Assembly: GCA_947846985.1 (NCBI GenBank)
Contig: CANTUZ010000001.1
Coordinates: forward strand, 806,001 to 870,000
DNA length: 64,000 nucleotides
Direction of reading: 5' to 3'
From: Fratercula arctica
Lineage: Eukaryota; Chordata; Aves; Charadriiformes; Alcidae
The stretch's first letter is position 1. Every line of letters begins with the position of its first letter. The translations under genes were made by a program, and so were the position numbers. Below are positions 49,696-58,779 of the stretch, one piece after another. Under the pieces are notes generated by a model. It saw only the letters and a list, made by a program, of their open reading frames with translations, had not been told where the DNA came from and did no database searches.

Positions 49696-49790
49696 TTTTG
49701 TGGGAAATCATTCCCAGATACTGAATGAAATGAAACCAGAGAATCAGATAGGTGTTGTCATTTTTCAGCAGGAATACTAAATAATATTCA

Positions 49791-50125
49791 GTCTGGAGAA
49801 GAGAAGGCTCCAGGGAGACCTTGGAGCCCCTTCCAGTCCCTCAAGGGGCTCCAGGAAAGCTGGGGAGGGACTCTGGATGAGGGAGGGGAGCCATGGGATG
49901 AGGGGGAAGGGTTTTCCATTACAAGAGGGGAGACTGAGCTGAGATCTGAGGCAGAAATTCTTGGCTGTGAGGGTGGTGAGCCCCTGGCGCAGGTTGCCCA
50001 GAGAAGCTGTGGCTGCCCCATGCCTGGAGGGGTTCAAGGCCAGGTTGGATGGGGCTTGGAGCAAGCTGGTGTGGTGGGAGGTGTCCCTGCCCAGGGCAGG
50101 GGGTGGCACTGGGTGAGCCCACCCA
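49791..50125 (+). mobile_element. CR1 LINE 3' end, long unit 2
   Basis: The duplicate of 41430-41775. Confidence 0.85.
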
Positions 50126-50150
50126 AACCATTCCCTGAAGGAGTGGGGCC

Positions 50151-50268
50151 CTTCTCCTTTCTCCTTTCTCCTTCCCCTCTTGTTCCCCTCCTTCTCCTTC
50201 TCCTTCTCCTTCTCCTTCTCCTTCTCCTTCTCCTTCTCCTTCTCTCCTTCTCCTTCTCCCTCCCCTCT
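50151..50268 (+). repeat. CCTTCT/TTCTCC microsatellite, long unit 2
   Basis: The same pyrimidine repeat as at 41797-41905, slightly longer. Confidence 0.92.
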
Positions 50269-50793
50269 GGTTATGGTTTGAAAAACCCACCACAATTTAT
50301 TGTCCTTTCAACAACTACTCTCTCACCTGATGACCCCTCCCCACCCAGGAAGGGGAATTGGGAAAAACAAGGAAACATGAGGGTTGAAATAGAAATAGAT
50401 TTAATAGGATAACACTAAATAATTAACATTAACAATGCTAAAGAAGCCGTATCAATCCCGATATCAATATAAAATACACAAGGACGATATCCAGCCCATT
50501 CCATCAGCAGGAAGCCGTGCACTCCCAGCAGGGGACAGCCAATGGGGGACAGCGCGAGCGCTGCGGCTTTGGGAGGAAGGGAAGGGCTCAGGGTTCCGGC
50601 ACCGCGGCAAGGAGTTCTCTGGACCACCGCCATCAAGGGAGAGAGAGACTCCACAGCAAACTTTGTACTTTATGTTGAATGTGCTGTTTGTGGTATGAAA
50701 TAATCCTGTTGGCAGCTTGGGTCAAGTGCCCTCCTTGTCTTGCTCTTCCTCGTCCTCTGCTGAGTGTCACCAAGGCGGGCTCTGACTGCCCCA

Positions 50794-50871
50794 TGATGTC
50801 ACAAAGGAGGGCTCTGACTGCCCCATGATGTCATAAAGGGGGGGATGTGCCCCCCTGCCACACTATAAAAG
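50794..50871 (+). promoter_or_regulatory. Copy E core promoter: tandem CRE-like sites and TATA box
   Basis: TGATGTCA at 50794-50801 and 50826-50833 and TATAAAAG at 50864-50871, identical in layout to copy D. The ATG at 51061 follows at the same spacing. Confidence 0.7.
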
Positions 50872-51060
50872 GGGGACGCGGTCCCATTGGAGCCGTCAGC
50901 GGATACTGGGCACCACAGTCTGGCACTGTCTGGGCAGACTGCAGCCTCGGCCAGCAGTCTTGCGGGTCCCGTCACTGGGGACCCAGGAGGGCACTGGGGA
51001 TCTGCATCACGGTTCTGTGCTGGTGACTCGGGGCACCGCAGCCAAACCGGAGTCGGAGCC

Positions 51061-52863
51061 ATGGGGCACTCTGACACCGTGTCTCACCTGGGCCCTCTCC
51101 TCCTCATCTTGATGCTGCTCAGTGTGTTCTCCTCTGTGCTGCAGAGCAAGCGGCTTCAGGTAGGTGACTGTTGCACCACACTGTGCTGCACCGCACTGTG
51201 CTGCCGCGTGGGGTGGCGAGGGATGGCATGGGGTAGCGTGGGGGGCTGTGGTGTGGGACTGGGAGGTGCTCCCGTCTCACCCAGCTCCTGGGGACCTTGC
51301 AGAAGTGGTGGAAGAAGAAGAAGAAGAACCATCAGAGAAGCAAGACAAGAGCCCAGCCAGAGCAGCAGAGCGGTGAGTGGCCCCAGCACCGAGCACCCTG
51401 CAAACGGCCGACAGCCCACGGCAGCCCTGAGCCGGGGCTGTGCCGGGGGCTGTCAGCGGCTCACTCTGTCTCCTCCCTCCGCAGCTTCTCAGCCAGTGGA
51501 TGGAGGAGTGAAGAAATGCAGGCCCAAGCAGGAGAAGCGGTGAGTGTGGGGGAGACCCGAGATGCTGCCCCAGACGCTCACCCCGTGCCCTGCCCCTGCC
51601 TGCGCTGGGCGGCCCTGCCTGCCAGCCGACGGGGAGTGCTGCCCGCGGGTCCCGCTGGGGTCCGGGGTGCAGCGGGGTCTTTTTCTCCTCCTCTGCAGGG
51701 CGAGCGTGGAGGCCTCGAGCAGGAAGCACCTCTCCCCACGGGCCCCGCAGGCCACCACGGACTCTGTGCCAGACAGAGGCTCCTCTTCCTTCAACTCCCT
51801 CTACTCCTTCCCGCAGCCCTGGCCTGGTGCGATGGCGGAGCTGGCAGCGCTCAACCGCCCAGAACCCTGCCGTCCCCCCGGGGCTGTCAATGGGAGGGTT
51901 GGGGAGCCAGGGCCAGCCCTCTGCCAGGAGACCCCACTGGAACTGCCGACAAGGAGCAAGCAAGAGCCGGTCCCCAGGGAAAGCAGGGACAGGGCGCAGA
52001 GCCCTGTGGACACGGAGCCTTCACCCTGCAGCCCCCCAGCCATGGTCATGGACCAAGGGGAGCTGATCGCAGGGCTCCGCCGCTCTTTCGAGGCCACCCA
52101 GGAGATGGCCAGGCAGTGCTATGAGATGCTGAAGGTGCTGCAGGCCTATTGGCAAGGGGCAGCGGGGGCCTGTGGTCAGAACCTCCCCGGGGAGCCCTTC
52201 CATCCCCTGGGCAGGATGGAGGCGCAGGAGCAGCTGGGGGCCACAGTGAAGCCCCAGCACCTGGGAGTGGAGCGGCCGCGTGTGGATGAGAACATGGTTG
52301 CGGCTGAAGATGGGGACAAGGAGAAGGACATGGGACCAGACAGAAGTGTGAAGGAGAAGCAAAGGAGCAGCCCTGTGGAGCTCGGCAGGGGGAGCCTGGC
52401 AGAAGCGAAGAGAAACAGCAATGTGGCGTCAGGCAAGAACAACTCCATGGGGCCAAGCACCCGCAGCCCCCCAGGCTCAGGCAGGAGCACCGCCATGGAT
52501 GTGGAAGGGAGGAGGGACAGGGCACAGAGCTCCGTGAACGTGGAGCTGCCCCCCAGCAGTGCCCTAGCTGAGGCCACAGACAACAGGGAGCTCTACTTGG
52601 ACCTCTTGTATGCTTTCAAGTCCTGGGAGGAGAGGCAGCAGGACGGCGAGCTCTACTTGGACCTCTTGTACGCTTTCAAGACCTGGGAGGAGAGGCAGCA
52701 GCGCGGCAAGCCCATGGACACGGAGTGTGACCAGGCATCCCCAGGGCTGTGCCCGGTAGGATGGTGCCCATGTCAGTGCTGCATCCGGCTCTGGCACCGC
52801 CTGAAGGACTGGTGGAGACGCTGCTGCCGGCCCCGCCGCGTCCCCTTCAGTAATTCCCCCTAA
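51061..52863 (+). CDS. Array gene copy E: unknown protein with N-terminal hydrophobic segment
   Basis: Exons are 51061-51159, 51303-51372, 51485-51539 and 51699-52863, together 462 residues, the same length as copy D. It has the same hydrophobic first exon (one synonymous-type change near 51080), a five-Lys run, repeat modules, the 20-residue duplication (ELYLDLLYAFK twice) and the Cys/Trp/Arg-rich tail. Differences from D include several replacements in exon 4, for example Thr in place of the exon-4 Met (D residue 95) in the 'ATTDSVPDRG' stretch. AATAAA is at 52916. Array homology ends about 25 bases later, so this is the terminal full copy. The function is unknown. Confidence 0.75.
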
Positions 52864-53090
52864 TGGCCGGGAAGCGTGGGGCCGGGAACGCCCTGGGGTG
52901 CCCTTCTTATGAACCAATAAAAAAGTCAATATTTTCTCTGTCCCTGGTGCTGTGGTTCATCCAACCTTCCCGCAGCTGGGGGTGTGACCCCCTCAGTGCC
53001 CGACCCCAGCGGGACGGACTGGCACCCACCAAACTGGGGGGGAGGTGGTGGCTGGGACCCCCTGATGGGTGTGCTGGCGCCTGCTCCCTG

Positions 53091-53664
53091 TTCCAGTCGA
53101 AGTGGCTGCAGGTCCCCCCCGGGCAGAGGGAGATGGCCAGGACAGGGGCCCAGAGGGAGACGGTCGGGATGGGGACTCCGGCACAGCTGGGGATGCTGAG
53201 GATTGGGTCCTGCTCCCAGCTGAAAGATACGGAGAAGTAACCCCCCACCCCGCGTGCTGCCCACGGGTCCCGCTGGGGTCCAGGGTGCAGCGGGGTCTCT
53301 TCTCTCTCCTTCTCTGCAGGGTGAGTGCGGAGGCATCGAGCAGGGACAGGGTGCAGAGCCCTGTGTACACGAAGCCTTCACCCCCGGACTGCCCCGCACC
53401 ACACCACAACCCCCCCAGCCATGGCCACAGACAAAGGGGAGATGATCGTGAGGTTCCTCCGCTCTTTCGAGGCCACCCAGGAGATGGCCAGGCAGTGCTA
53501 TGAGATGCTGAAGATGCCGCAGGCCTGTTGGCAAGGGGCAGCAGGGGCCTGTGATCAGAACCTCGCTGGGGAGCCCTTCCATCCCCTGGGCTAGGATGGA
53601 GGCACAGGAGCAGCTGGGGGCCACAGTGAAGCCCCAGCACCTGGGAGTGGAGCGGCCACATGTG
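53091..53664 (+). pseudogene. Array gene relic F
   Basis: A diverged partial copy. It has an exon-2-like start after 'ctgttccag' (SKWLQ), an intron-3-like stretch at 53250-53320, then exon-4 pieces (ASSRDRVQSP; KGEMIVRFLRSFEATQEMAR). The pieces are in different frames and a stop follows EPFHPLG at 53592. Homology runs exactly to the start of the right inverted-repeat arm. It is too diverged to be a recent duplicate, so it probably represents an older member of the family. Confidence 0.7.
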
Positions 53665-54060
53665 GAGCTCCACAGACCCCAATGGCTGCAGGTATTTATA
53701 GCATCGAGGGGTTCAGTCATAGTCGGGTTTTCTGCTGCGTTCAGGCTGTTTCAGCCACTTACCAGCCCGATCTCCAGCCGAAATAGGGGTGTTGTTTTGG
53801 TTTTGGTGCTGGGCTCTCGCTGACGGCCTCACGCAAGAGGATTAACTTGGGTTTGGCTGAGCATCTGCCTGCACCCAAGTGCGGTTCGCTCACCCAGGAG
53901 GGGTGCACCCCTCACCGTCCCCTACCTGCGCAGCAACCTGCGCCCGCTGCTGAACGTGGCAGCTTCCCCTTGTGCGGCTCCAATGGCAGCTTCCCCTTCA
54001 AATTCCCCCACTTCAACCCGGCGAGAGTCCTGTGGCCGCTGTGGGACCCTGCCAGCCACC
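53664..54060 (+). repeat. Right arm of the 397-bp inverted repeat (partner 26038-26434)
   Basis: Matches the reverse complement of 26038-26434 with only a handful of differences. On its left it joins relic F, and on its right a second, inverted relic of the same gene. The arms thus mark both edges of the array-bearing interval. Confidence 0.93.
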
Positions 54061-54099
54061 CATGGGCCCCTGGCACCAGGGCATCACCTGCCTCCAGCC

Positions 54100-54275
54100 A
54101 GGGGCTCCAGCCCCTTTGAGGGGGGCCACATCTCCACATCCTTCAGCCAGGAGCAGGGCCCGATCCTCAGCATCCCCAGCTGCGCCGGGGTCCCCATCCT
54201 GGCCATCTCCCTCTGGGTCCCTGTCCTGGCTGTCTCCCTCTGCCCAGGGGGACCTGCAGCTGCTCTGACTGGGAC
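54100..54275 (-). pseudogene. Inverted relic of the array gene's exon-2-like segment
   Basis: The minus strand from about 54275 to 54100 matches plus-strand 53091-53240 ('agctgcaggtccccctgggc' versus 'ggctgcaggtccccccc...'; both continue with the 'cagctggggatgctgagga' block). An inverted duplication of about 150 bp therefore flanks the right arm of the inverted repeat. No coding potential is claimed. Confidence 0.7.
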
Positions 54276-54890
54276 AGGGGGCAGGGGGTCCCCCAGGGAT
54301 GCCGGTGGCCGGGCATCTCGGGCAAGGGGCACTGTTCCATGGGTGTCCCAGTGGTGGGCGATGATGACCCCAGCCCCTCTGCCTGCCTTCGAGACGCGAA
54401 GAAGCAGGAATGCCAGAGCAGCCCAGTAGGAAGCTCCTCGCCCCCGGTGCTGTGGGAATAGGGTGCTGCCCCCCCACAACCCCCCCGTGGGTCCTCCAAG
54501 CAGTGGCTGGGGAGCGGGGAGGGATGGAAGCCCCCCGCCAGCACCATCGGCGCCTCCATGGCACCCATGCCACAACCTGCCCCTGTCCTCAGCAGTGTGA
54601 TGGAGGGGGAGGGGTGGGTCAGTGCAAGCACCACGTCCTGGCTCAGCAGGGCCAGATCCGGCATCAGATTCCGCAGGAAAAGGCAGAGCCCCCCGGCGGG
54701 ATGGCACCCGCACATAGGTTAAACAAAGGCAATTTATCCCACGGGGGTGTCCTGACCATCCCCCGCAGCCACGCTGCCAAGCAGGGGGGGCACCTGCTGC
54801 TCTGGGCGCTCAGAGGTGGGGGGGACGGTAAAAATAACCATGAAGACGGAGGCGGGGGCTGGATCTGGGCCCGAGCGATCCCGGCCAGGC
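54276..54890. other. Unassigned sequence upstream of ART1
   Basis: GC-rich, with open frames on both strands but no supported gene. It probably contains distal promoter sequence of the ART1-like gene. No repeat was recognised. Confidence 0.45.
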
Positions 54891-54893
54891 TGC

Positions 54894-55006
54894 TATAAAA
54901 AGAAAGAGCGACCACTTCTCACCTCTCCGGGCAGCAGCGGGCGGGCGGCTGAGGGATTGGGTGCTGCGGGGGCAGCGCCCCGAGCCCGCGCTCGCCACAG
55001 GGTGCA
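54894..55006 (+). promoter_or_regulatory. ART1-like promoter TATA box and 5' non-coding exon
   Basis: TATAAAA at 54894-54900 is followed about 30 bases later by a plausible start site. 'gggtgcag|gtaacg' gives a donor at 55007, and an acceptor (ttccccag, about 55303-55311) precedes the coding exon. So a non-coding first exon at about 54925-55006 is likely. Confidence 0.6.
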
Positions 55007-55344
55007 GGTAACGCTTCTCGCCAGGGCTCCCGGGGGGTTTGCTCCCAGACGGGGACCTGTGGGCTGCCGGGGCCACACTGTCCCATCTGTCGGCAGGGTT
55101 TAACGCAAGTAACGGGGTCGGGGTCTCGGCCAGTGACGAGGTCGGGGTCTCAGCTGGTGCCGGGAGGTGTGCTGAGCAGGGTGTCCCTGGCCGAGGATGC
55201 AACTGGGGGGGTGATTTCCCCAAACCTGCCCCCCTGCTTCTCTCCTCAGATCTTCCCAGGCTCCGCTGCCCTCCCTGAGCTGACCCAGTTCCTTCTCCTC
55301 CACTTCCCCAGCCGCTTGCAGAGGACCCGGCTGCTTCCCCACCC

Positions 55345-57463
55345 ATGGCACTGCAGCGGCTGGGATCTTCCCCCAGGGCGGCTCTGCCCTCCATGGAGCA
55401 TCTGGTGCTGGGTTTGGTGCTGCTGGCTGGGATCCTGGCTGCTGGCAACCCCCTGCACTGGCGAGACCGCGAGCCCGTCAAGGAGGTGGCACTGGACATG
55501 GCCCCCACCTCCTTCGACGACCAGTACCAGGGCTGCGGCCGCATGATGGAGGAGGAGCTGGAGGAGCTCAACCACACCGAGTTCGCCAACAACAGGATCT
55601 ATGCCGAGGCCTGGACCCAGGCTGCTGCCGAATGGCGGAGCCGGCGGGGCCGCGTCCCCCAGCCGCCGGCGCTGCAGCCGGAGCAGGCGGTGGCCCTCAT
55701 GGCATACACCCTGCAGGGACCCCTGCACCAGGAGTTCAACGCGGCCGTGCGCGAGGCCGGGCGTTCCCGCGAGGGATACCTGAGCACCTTCCACTTCAAG
55801 GTGCTGCATTTTCTCCTGAGCGAGGCCCTGCGCACCCTGTGGGACACCCAGCCCCACCGCTGCTACCGCGTCTACCGCGGTGTCCAGGGCATCCGCTTCA
55901 CCGCCCAGCACCAACAGAGCATCCGCTTCGGCCACTTCACCTCCACCTCCCTCCAGAAAAATAGGACCCTGGCCTTTGGCCAGGACACCTTCTTCTTGGT
56001 GGACACCTGCTACGGCGTTCCCATCAGGAACTTCTCCTTCTTCCCTGAGGAGGAGGAGGTCCTCATCCCGCCCTTCGAGAGCTTCGAGGTCACCAATGTT
56101 ACCCGCGGTGGGGACAGACCCCTCATCCAGCTCCGCTCCCGGGCCGCGTTCAGCACCTACAACTGCGAATGGGTGAAAGGTGACATCTCCCGTGACCGTC
56201 CCTTCCTGCCACCGGATGCAGGGGATGGGGGATGGGGGGTCTGCCGTGAAGGGGGACCTCGATGGTAGGGAGGGGGACAGGGGCAGTTTGCCTTTGGGTG
56301 CACGTCCTCACATGTCTCCCAGCCACTCTGCCCCAGGGTTTGCAATGGGGGTCCTCGGTGGCATGGCATGGCATGGTACAGCACAGGGCAGCATGGCACA
56401 GCACGGCACGTTAGGGCACAGCATGGCAGGATGTGGCATAGGATGTGTTGGGTTGGAAGAGACCTTTAAAGGTCATCTAGTCCAAAGATGCTGTGGCATG
56501 GCATGGCCCAGGACAGCACGGCATGGCATGGCATGATGTGGCATAGTGCAGGACAGCATGGCACAGCATTGCACAGTGTGGCATGGCAATGCGTGGCATG
56601 GCATGGGTCAGCACAGCATGGCATGGTGTGGTGCCGGACAGAATGGCACAGCATGGCATGGCACAACATGGCACAGCATGACGTGGCATGGCACAGGGGA
56701 GCATGGCATGGCACAGCATGGCATGGCATGGTGCAGGACAGCACAGTATGGCACGTTAGGGCACAGCATGGCATGGCATGGCATGATGTGGCATACTGCA
56801 GGACAGCATGGCACAGCATGGCATGGCACAGTGTGGCATGGCAATGCGTGGCATGGTGCAGGTCAGCAGAGCATGGCATGGCATGGCATGGCATGGCATG
56901 GCGTGGTGAAGGGCAGCATGGCACGGCACAGCATGTCATGGCATGATGTGGCATGGCACAGGGGAGCATGGCATCGCACAGAACAGCATAGCATGGCACA
57001 GCATGGCGTGGTGCGGCATGGCACGGCACGGCGTGGTACAGCACAGCATGGCATGGCATGAAGTGGCATGGCACAGGGGAGCATGGCATGGCACAGCATG
57101 GCACAGCATGGCATGGCATGGTGCAGGACAGCACAGCATGGCACATTAGGGCACAGCATGGTGTGGCGTGGCATGGCATGGTGTAGGACAGCAGGGCACG
57201 GCCGGGCTGGGAGCGTGCAGTGGCCGCACAGACAGAGTTGGTTTCTTTGGCAGAGAAGCGATGCCAGAACCAGATGTGCGACTTCAGCGCAGGTGAGCCC
57301 GGGGTCCATGCTGCAGACGGGGAGGGTGCCTCCGGCCGGGCCCCCCCAGCTGCCCCTGACCCCCTCTCTGACCCTCCCAGGCAGGAGCATCACCGGGGAC
57401 CCCTGGCTGCTCTGGGGGCTTCTCCTGGCAGCCACGGCCCTGGCAGCTGCCTGGAGCCCCTGA
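55345..57463 (+). CDS. ART1: GPI-anchored arginine ADP-ribosyltransferase
   Basis: This cell-surface enzyme moves ADP-ribose from NAD+ to arginines of target proteins. Coding exons are 55345-56179, 57254-57292 and 57381-57463, together 318 residues. A second in-frame ATG at 55393 gives 302 residues and starts directly with a signal peptide (MEHLVLGLVLLAGILAAG), so it may be the true start. The R-S-ExE signature is present: Arg in YRVYRGVQG, Ser in HFTSTSLQ, and the glutamates of FPEEEEVLIPPFESF, the arginine-specific form. Four Cys fit the family disulfides (GCGRM, RCYRV, DTCYG, YNCEW). The last exon encodes a small-residue site and a hydrophobic tail (LLWGLLLAATALAAAW) typical of GPI addition. 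Position beside CHRNA10 matches mammalian ART1/ART5; which of the two is not certain. Confidence 0.88.
56351..57200 (+). repeat. GGCAT/GGCAC-type satellite in the ART1 intron
   Basis: About 850 bp of 5- and 10-mer units ('catggcatgg', 'cacagcatgg') with higher-order blocks containing 'ttagggcacag' and 'gtgcaggacagca'. It fills nearly the whole first coding intron and opens false Cys/His/Met-rich frames of over 200 codons. Confidence 0.95.
56447..56486 (-). mobile_element. CR1 terminal snippet inside the ART1 intron satellite
   Basis: A 40-base reverse CR1 fragment ('ttggaagagacctttaaagg' to 'tcatctagtcca') sits near the start of the satellite, interrupting it. Confidence 0.75.
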
Positions 57464-57856
57464 GCCGCGACGGCACTGCTGCCATGGCCCCATGGCGAGG
57501 GAGAGGGGCCACGGATGGCAGCCACCAGCTTCACTCAGGCGGCGGGACGGGATGGGGCAGCAGATGGGACTGGGAGTGTGGGGACAGCCCCACTACATCC
57601 CTGTGCCCAGCTCAGCCTTGCCATGGTGCCACCAGCCCGGGGACGCACCGACAGTCCTGGGGACACCATTGGAGCCTGGATGAGGCCTTTCACAGAGCCG
57701 CAGCTGGAGCTTTTGGATGCAGCTGAGCGTGGGGTCCCCCCCAGGGATGGGGGCTGGTGCTGCCAGGGACCGGGGGGGAACACAGCGGGGCTGTTTTTGG
57801 GGGTGTCCCTGCCCGGTCGGCTGCTCCACCACTCGCCTTCCCCTGGCTCCCAGAGG

Positions 57857-57862
57857 AATAAA
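57857..57862 (+). terminator. ART1-like poly(A) signal
   Basis: AATAAA 394 bases after the stop, followed by 'gtggcagcagggtgtctccg', a GT-rich downstream element. Confidence 0.75.
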
Positions 57863-57884
57863 GACTCGCTGTGGCAGCAGGGTG

Positions 57885-58515
57885 TCTCCGGGGGTTTCCT
57901 GTGGCTCCCTGGGCTGGGGGCAGCTCCTGGGGGCTGGACCCTACCCCCACCCCTCCCCCCCCATCCCCACTCCTCCCGCATCCACAGCATCCCGCAGAGC
58001 GATGCTCGCGTCCCGGGTCCTGCTTGAGGGGTCTGGGGTGGGGGGGTCTCCTGCCGGGGTCTGTTCCCCTGCCTGCAGCCCCTGGGGGTTGCAGCCCACC
58101 CCCCCGGCACCCACGGGAGCATGGACAGGGCTGGGGGGCTGGCACCGGCCACCCCAGCCCCGGTTCCCAGGAGCAGGGCCCTGCTAGGACAAGACAGGTG
58201 GGGGGCTGCCCCATGGAGCAGCATGTGGAGCTCAGCAGCACCATGCCGGGGGACAGCCCCCCAAGTGCAGAGGGGAATGCGATGAGCCCAGCTCCCCGGG
58301 GGTCTCTGCGGCCCAGGGCTCCCCACCCTCCTCCTCCTCCTCCAGGGCTGGCCCTGGCTCTCCAGCCCCTGACCGGGCAGGGAGGGGGTCAGGGACGGAT
58401 CCTGCCCTCGGCGGGCACAAGAGCCACCTCCTCTCCCACCCTCCTCACCCCATGGGTGCCCTCTGCACCCACAGGCAGTCCCGTCCCCAGGGACACGGGT
58501 GACACTGGGCAGCCT
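57885..58515. other. ART1-IL18BP tail-to-tail intergenic region
   Basis: About 0.6 kb, GC-rich, no gene recognised. It separates two gene blocks that lie on different arms of human chromosome 11. Confidence 0.6.
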
Positions 58516-58523
58516 TGATGTGC

Positions 58524-58529
58524 TTTAAT
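58524..58529 (-). terminator. IL18BP poly(A) signal (ATTAAA)
   Basis: The plus strand reads tttaat, giving ATTAAA on the minus strand about 250 bases after the IL18BP stop. No AATAAA occurs nearby. Confidence 0.55.
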
Positions 58530-58779
58530 AGACCCTGGGGTCCCACAGCTGGCTGCGGGCAGGTCCTGGGGCTGGCCCGGGCATCGGTCCTGGCTCGGCG
58601 AGGGGCACCGGGAGACCCCCGCACAGCGGGGCCAGCAGATGAGGGGCCGTGTAGACCCCACAGCGGGGCATGGAGACAGGCCTCCACAGAGGTGTCACGT
58701 CCCCGCGCAGTGGTGCAGGCCCATGGGAGCGAAGACCCGCACCATGGGGCGCTCACCCGTCACGAGTTGCTCCCCAGTC

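Larger units (their letters stand above)
44503..52863 (+). repeat. Long array unit 2 (about 8.36 kb, ending with copy E)
   Basis: A direct tandem duplicate of 36150-44502. The offset is +8353 through most of the unit and rises to +8361 after two small insertions (near 49217 and in the CCTTCT repeat). The near identity of non-coding parts indicates recent duplication or gene conversion. Confidence 0.95.

Noticed and set aside
26038..54060. The inverted repeats as terminal repeats of one giant DNA transposon
   Set aside because: No transposase, no target-site duplication visible, and family relics lie on both sides of the right arm; a rearrangement boundary fits better.
53847..54119. 90-codon frame in the right inverted-repeat arm as a gene
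   Set aside because: The same frame exists in the left arm on the other strand, with no recognisable domain, start context or splice partners.
56466..57179. 237-codon minus-strand Cys/His/Met-rich frame and similar frames on the plus strand
   Set aside because: Translation of the GGCAT/GGCAC satellite; every frame is open because of the repeat.
56351..57200. CRISPR-like regular repeats
   Set aside because: Repeats are contiguous short satellites with no unique spacers, in a vertebrate intron.
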